From the NCBI GenBank assembly GCA_009839745.1, contig VXPE01000094.1:1-34517 (forward strand): DNA of 34,517 bases, given 5' to 3'. Below, piece by piece: positions 31,714-34,517 of the stretch; positions within the stretch are counted from its first letter, which is position 1; every line of letters starts with the position of its first letter. A model generated the notes under the pieces. That model was given only the letters and a program-made list of their open reading frames with translations. It was not told the origin of the DNA and did no database searches. The DNA is from Candidatus Poribacteria bacterium. GTDB lineage: Bacteria > Poribacteria > WGA-4E > WGA-3G. The translations under genes were made by a program, and so were the position numbers.

Positions 31714-32673
31714 CTATAGTATCTCCGCGATGATTGCATTCGTCTGCAATCCCGATTCGCCTGAACACCGGATCGGTTCCCCCGTCTTGAGGTGATTGAC
31801 AAAGTCTTCCACAAGCCCCGTGTGTGTGTAAGGGAACGGGGTCTGGTCCATCGCAATCTGCTCACCCGATTTTTCTAACGTTAGGTTCCCACTGTTCAAT
31901 GGCGAACACCTTAAAGCCCCTTCCGTGCCGTAGACCTCAACATCGTCGATCGAGACACCGACGTTCCAGTTGATATTCGCAACCGCATGCGCGCCACTCT
32001 CGAAACGGAGCGTAAACACTGTGGAATCATCGACCTCAATATCCAGATGCACCGTCTCCGCGTAGCCTTGCACGGATTCAACCTCCCCCATCAGATACTG
32101 AAGGAGCGAGATACGGTGGCTACCGAGGTCCATCAACACCCCACCACCGCTGATTTTGGGATCCACTCGCCAGCTATGCAAGTCGTGCCGAGTTGGGTCA
32201 TAAAAACCGGTGTGATTGATTCGCGCCAGCACCACGTCACCGATGGCACCCTCATCCATCAACGCCTTCATTTTTACGATATTCGGATAGAAGTTTCGGT
32301 AGTAAGCGAGCATCAGGGTAACACCCGCGTCGTGGCAGGCATCCACCATCCGTTGGCATTCCTCAACCGTCATTGCCATCGGTTTCTCACAGAGAACGTG
32401 CTTACCTGCTTCTGCCACACGGAGTGTCTGTTCGCAGTGGAGATATGGGTGTGTCGCGATGTAGATCGCGTTGAGTTCGTCATCTGCCAAGAGTGCATCT
32501 ATGTCGGTATAGAAACGTTTCGCGCCGTGTCTCTCAGCAAAGGATTCCGCTTTCGCACCGTCCCGCCGCATCACTGCGATGAGTTCCGAATCATCAACGG
32601 CGTAGAGGGGCGGTCCGCCCTTATATTCAGCGACATCCCCACAACCGAGTATGCCCCATCTGAGCGTTGCCAT
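31714..32673 (-). CDS. Gfo/Idh/MocA-family oxidoreductase
   Basis: 319 residues. The Rossmann segment is LRWGILGCGDVAEYKGGP, and the family motif EKP is in HVLCEKPMAMTVEECQRMV. The substrate domain has SGGGVLMDLGSHRISLLQYLMGEV, where Asp and His are the likely catalytic pair of the family. It is the shortest of the three family members in the window and differs clearly from the others. The ATG at 32671-32673 has AAAGGAA upstream. Two candidate promoters lie upstream on the same strand. Confidence 0.93.
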   Translation of the reverse strand: MATLRWGILGCGDVAEYKGGPPLYAVDDSELIAVMRRDGAKAESFAERHGAKRFYTDIDALLADDELNAIYIATHPYLHCEQTLRVAEAGKHVLCEKPMAMTVEECQRMVDACHDAGVTLMLAYYRNFYPNIVKMKALMDEGAIGDVVLARINHTGFYDPTRHDLHSWRVDPKISGGGVLMDLGSHRISLLQYLMGEVESVQGYAETVHLDIEVDDSTVFTLRFESGAHAVANINWNVGVSIDDVEVYGTEGALRCSPLNSGNLTLEKSGEQIAMDQTPFPYTHTGLVEDFVNHLKTGEPIRCSGESGLQTNAIIAEIL

Positions 32674-32716
32674 GAAATCAGTTCCTTTCTCAATTTAGAG
32701 TGTGGTCGTCGCTGTT

Positions 32717-32746
32717 AATGTATCACTAAAGTTGTGGATGTGTCAA
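32717..32746 (-). promoter_or_regulatory. Proximal promoter candidate for the 31714-32673 gene
   Basis: TTGACA (32741-32746), an 18-nt spacer and TACATT (32717-32722) on the minus strand. The leader would be about 35-40 nt. Confidence 0.45.
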
Positions 32747-32870
32747 TCGTGACGTGCAGATGTCAGGTGACACGCGGGATGTGACGTTTTTTCGCGTTTT
32801 TTTGAGGGTCTCCACTTGATTTTGCTATTTGTGGGGCAAAAAATCTTATTCTTATTTCCAGTATACTATA

Positions 32871-32899
32871 ATTATAGCATGTTTTCGGGCGGGTGTCAA
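32871..32899 (-). promoter_or_regulatory. Distal promoter candidate for the 31714-32673 gene
   Basis: TTGACA (32894-32899), a 17-nt spacer and TATAAT (32871-32876) on the minus strand. It begins TTGACACCCGC and ends ATGCTATAAT, as does the lolA promoter. The leader to the oxidoreductase would be about 190 nt. Confidence 0.6.
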
Positions 32900-32910
32900 G
32901 TTTTTTTCTG

Positions 32911-32939
32911 TTGAATGGCAGGTGTAAATCTGTTAGGAT
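32911..32939 (+). promoter_or_regulatory. Promoter candidate for the VOC gene
   Basis: TTGAAT (32911-32916), a 17-nt spacer and TAGGAT (32934-32939), giving a leader of about 17 nt. Both hexamers are imperfect. Confidence 0.35.
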
Positions 32940-32962
32940 ATTAGGGAAAGGCGGGATAGACA

Positions 32963-33358
32963 ATGGTAAAAACTACGACCCTTGAAAGGATTTATCCGTT
33001 TTTTATCGTCAAAAACCTTACTGCTTCGATTGACTTCTACAACCAAAAACTCGGCTTTGAAACAGATCTCCTCATCCCAGAAGAAGACCCGTTCTTTGCG
33101 ATCGTGTCTCGTGATGACGTGCGGATTCTTCTGAAACATATCACCGAAGATATTCATCCCGTCCCGAACCACACCCGGCACGAGTGGGCGAGATGGGATG
33201 CTTTCATTCTGGTCTCCGATCCTGATGCTTTGTTTGCTGAGTTTGCGTCGCGTGGACTGGCGTTCCACGAACCTCTCGCCAATACGGAAGACGGTCTCCG
33301 AGCGTTTGAACTCAAGGATTATGATGGGTATGTGTTGTGTTTCGGGAAACCGATTTGA
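32963..33358 (+). CDS. VOC-family (glyoxalase/bleomycin-resistance-like) protein
   Basis: 131 residues, one VOC module of two beta-alpha-beta-beta-beta units. The first unit starts RIYPFFIVKNLTASIDFYNQKLGF, the typical VxDLxxSxxFYxxxLGF pattern. The second has WDAFILVSDPDALFAEFASRGL and ends FELKDYDGYVLCFGKPI, with DxDGY in place of DPDGN. Such proteins can be lyases, dioxygenases or drug-binding proteins; metal ligands and substrate cannot be assigned. It is a single gene, divergent from the oxidoreductase upstream. Repeats follow its stop. Confidence 0.9.
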   Translation: MVKTTTLERIYPFFIVKNLTASIDFYNQKLGFETDLLIPEEDPFFAIVSRDDVRILLKHITEDIHPVPNHTRHEWARWDAFILVSDPDALFAEFASRGLAFHEPLANTEDGLRAFELKDYDGYVLCFGKPI

Positions 33359-33390
33359 GGGGAGATGGATATTTAATCTTCTGTTCTTTA

Positions 33391-33452
33391 GTCCCGTAGG
33401 GACGAAATGTTTATAGTAAATAGATGCTTCTTTTTCCAAGCCCTGTAAGGGC
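33391..33452. repeat. Two REP-like hairpins after the VOC gene
   Basis: GTCCC-GTA-GGGAC (33391-33403) and GCCCT-GTA-AGGGC (33440-33452) are two 5-bp stems with the same GTA loop. Each is followed by a similar tail (gaaatgtttatagta and ggcatgtgtatagta). They are tandem relatives of a dispersed palindrome type seen in several uncultured bacteria. Confidence 0.6.
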
Positions 33453-33480
33453 GGCATGTGTATAGTAGTTTTGGTTGTTT

Positions 33481-33530
33481 GTCTGAATCTCGGATTACAC
33501 GGATGACGCGGATTCACGTGGATAAACGGA
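33481..33530. repeat. AATCCGCG-type periodic intergenic repeat (copy 2, inverted)
   Basis: GTCTGAATCTCGGATTACACG followed by cggattcacg-like words is the reverse-complement relative of the repeat at 5104-5148. Both share the GATTCAGA end and 9-base spacing of the core word. Confidence 0.5.
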
Positions 33531-33553
33531 GTGTGTTAAGTTGAATCGCTTAC

Positions 33554-34054
33554 CTAAGGTGCTTGTTCTCGGATAGGGACGAGCACTTTCATAAAGTTAG
33601 CCCACACCTGCCTATCTGCTTCTTGGAAGGACATCCCCCAAATATCTCGTAATGCTTCTAAAATAACCTTGATGTCTGAAGGACACACGGGCTGGTTTCT
33701 TAAATGGATGTGAGGACCGTCAGATTCTGTTAGAATCCGATTTAACGGGATGCGATCAATGATGTTTCTGCCATTCTTTGAACGTATCATGGCAGGATTA
33801 ATGGAAAAATAATGTCCAGACTGCACGGCCTGATCCAGAACAGTTAATGGACCGCTATACCAATGAAAGACTGCTCCTTGTATATTGTATTCTTCCAGAA
33901 GTTCCAACACTTTACGTTCGGCCCTGCGCGAATGTAAACTAACAAATCTTGGGCGATCTTGTATCTGATTAAAAACAAAACGCAAACTCTCAATTTGAAT
34001 ATCTTTGGTGTCTCGTCCTTCTTTTGAAGGACATCGTCTAACAATCCCAATGCT
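33554..34054 (-). pseudogene. N-terminally truncated TatD/QatD-like metal-dependent nuclease
   Basis: The open frame from 34054 to the stop at 33554 gives 166 codons, after an in-frame TAA at 34055-34057. It has DTKDIQIESLRFVFNQI, RFVSLHSRRAERKVLELL, VFHWYSGPLTVLDQA, YFSINPAMIRSK and NRILTESDGPH. This is the C-terminal two thirds of a TatD-type hydrolase, closest in style to QatD of the Qat anti-phage system (ESDGP, FHWYSG, INPAMIRS). The N-terminal HxHxD metal-binding part, about 80-100 residues, is missing. The first ATG (33985) would make only 143 residues. The break point is close to the tnpB element upstream. The QatD link is from memory of the family, not a search. Confidence 0.7.
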
Positions 34055-34104
34055 TTAGCTTTGGGTCCAGCGGGTTCGGAAGTCTACCGACACTGAAAAA
34101 AGGT

Positions 34105-34134
34105 TTGACAAATCAGTGCTTTTTGTGGTATAAT
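34105..34134 (+). promoter_or_regulatory. Sigma-70-type promoter for tnpB
   Basis: TTGACA (34105-34110), an 18-nt spacer and TATAAT (34129-34134), both perfect hexamers. The leader would be about 90 nt and begin with the structured element below. Confidence 0.75.
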
Positions 34135-34137
34135 TAA

Positions 34138-34218
34138 GTATCTCGTGGCAGACAGTTCAAGCAGAATCGCAAGGTTCTGTGTCTGCCTACCTACTTGACT
34201 GGGGTTAAAGCGAGATAC
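34138..34218 (+). promoter_or_regulatory. Structured leader of tnpB (nested stems)
   Basis: GTATCTCG (34138-34145) pairs with CGAGATAC (34211-34218). Inside, GGCAGACA (34147-34154) pairs with TGTCTGCC (34180-34187), and CAGAA with TTCTG within that. The outer stem closes 11 nt before the tnpB start codon. It may be the element's left-end structure or an RNA control of translation. Confidence 0.6.
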
Positions 34219-34228
34219 GAGATATACC

Positions 34229-34517
34229 ATGATAAAGACCCATAAAATTACATTACGCCCCAACCGCGGTCAGATTGCGTGGTTTTACCAGCAATGCGGT
34301 TATGCGAAGTTTGCATATAACAATGCCCTTTCAGACTTCAAAGCAGGTTTGTCAGATGACGTGTTTCATTCAGAGATTGACCTAAACAATCGCTGGAATA
34401 AACGTAAATACGAACACGATTGGGTGAAAGCACAAGACCAACGCGTAGGGCTTTACGCCATCAAAAATCTTGGTGGTGCGATAGAGAATTGGAAAGAAAA
34501 GCGCGCAGGCTTCCCCA
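34229..34517 (+). CDS. tnpB: IS200/IS605-type TnpB (partial, runs off the window end)
   Basis: About 96 residues are visible from the ATG at 34229-34231. KTHKITLRPNRGQIAWFYQQ then CGYAKFAYNNALSDFKAG is the typical TnpB/OrfB N-terminal domain (x-K-x-x-L-x-P-x-x-x-Q, then CGxARFxYN). TnpB proteins are RNA-guided DNA endonucleases of IS200/IS605 elements. The RuvC and zinc-finger parts lie beyond the window, so integrity cannot be judged. A strong promoter and a nested-stem leader precede it. No tnpA is visible upstream. The truncated TatD-like gene beside it suggests the element landed at or near that gene. Confidence 0.88.
   Translation, partial: MIKTHKITLRPNRGQIAWFYQQCGYAKFAYNNALSDFKAGLSDDVFHSEIDLNNRWNKRKYEHDWVKAQDQRVGLYAIKNLGGAIENWKEKRAGFP

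Noticed and set aside
1-34517. CRISPR arrays, rRNA, tRNA, prophage or replication origin
   Set aside because: No regularly spaced identical repeats, rRNA signatures, complete tRNA folds, phage genes or DnaA-box clusters were seen on reading both strands.

Overview
The window looks like chromosomal DNA from an uncultured Gram-negative-type bacterium. My best inference is Candidatus Poribacteria or a close relative. The pointers are three Gfo/Idh/MocA oxidoreductases, secreted kelch and LamG proteins, a TolB-like remnant, a LolA homologue, many short hairpin repeats at gene ends, and a Pup-proteasome locus outside Actinobacteria. This is reasoned from gene content only. No rRNA or tRNA gene was seen to confirm it.

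Layout. Positions 1-4290 (mostly minus strand) hold a frameshifted TolB-like remnant, two paralogous kelch beta-propeller proteins, and between them a TTG-started membrane-anchored protein with a CGC/GGLPRR motif. Positions 4290-5150 are non-coding with repeats. Positions 5150-11260 (minus) encode the RNA ligase RtcB, a Gfo/Idh/MocA oxidoreductase, a cupin and pyruvate phosphate dikinase. Positions 11450-20000 (minus) carry a complete Pup-proteasome system, transcribed in the order arc, dop, [methyltransferase, probable restriction enzyme], pup, prcB, prcA, pafA. A consensus-like promoter lies upstream of arc. The two-gene restriction-modification module sits inside the locus, between dop and pup. 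Positions 20300-23480 (minus) form a probable lolA-pgsA-thpR-recA operon with its own promoter. Positions 24019-27777 (plus) are metH, interrupted by one in-frame TGA inside an 84-bp in-frame partial duplication. Positions 27887-28830 (minus) hold a glyoxalase fragment and a secreted LamG protein. Positions 29075-31659 (plus) form a cluster of DUF4258, YgiT-type zinc finger, DUF58 and Gfo/Idh/MocA genes. The end carries another Gfo/Idh/MocA gene (minus), a VOC protein (plus), an N-terminally truncated TatD/QatD-like gene (minus), and the start of an IS200/IS605-type tnpB (plus) with a strong promoter and a structured leader.

How the genes work together. Pup is made with a C-terminal GGQ. Dop would deamidate it, PafA would ligate it to substrates, the ARC ring would unfold pupylated proteins, and PrcA/PrcB would degrade them. 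dop and pafA are paralogues and share a hairpin-containing leader at the same distance (65 nt) from each start codon.

Possibly new features: (1) a shared C-terminal motif, L-x-T-x-W-[GA]-x-[LIV]-K, on four secreted proteins of three unrelated folds, which could be a sorting or anchoring tag; (2) stem-closed 5' leaders just upstream of the three intact genes that carry this motif; (3) the restriction-modification module inside the proteasome locus; (4) the metH interruption; (5) the twin dop/pafA leaders.
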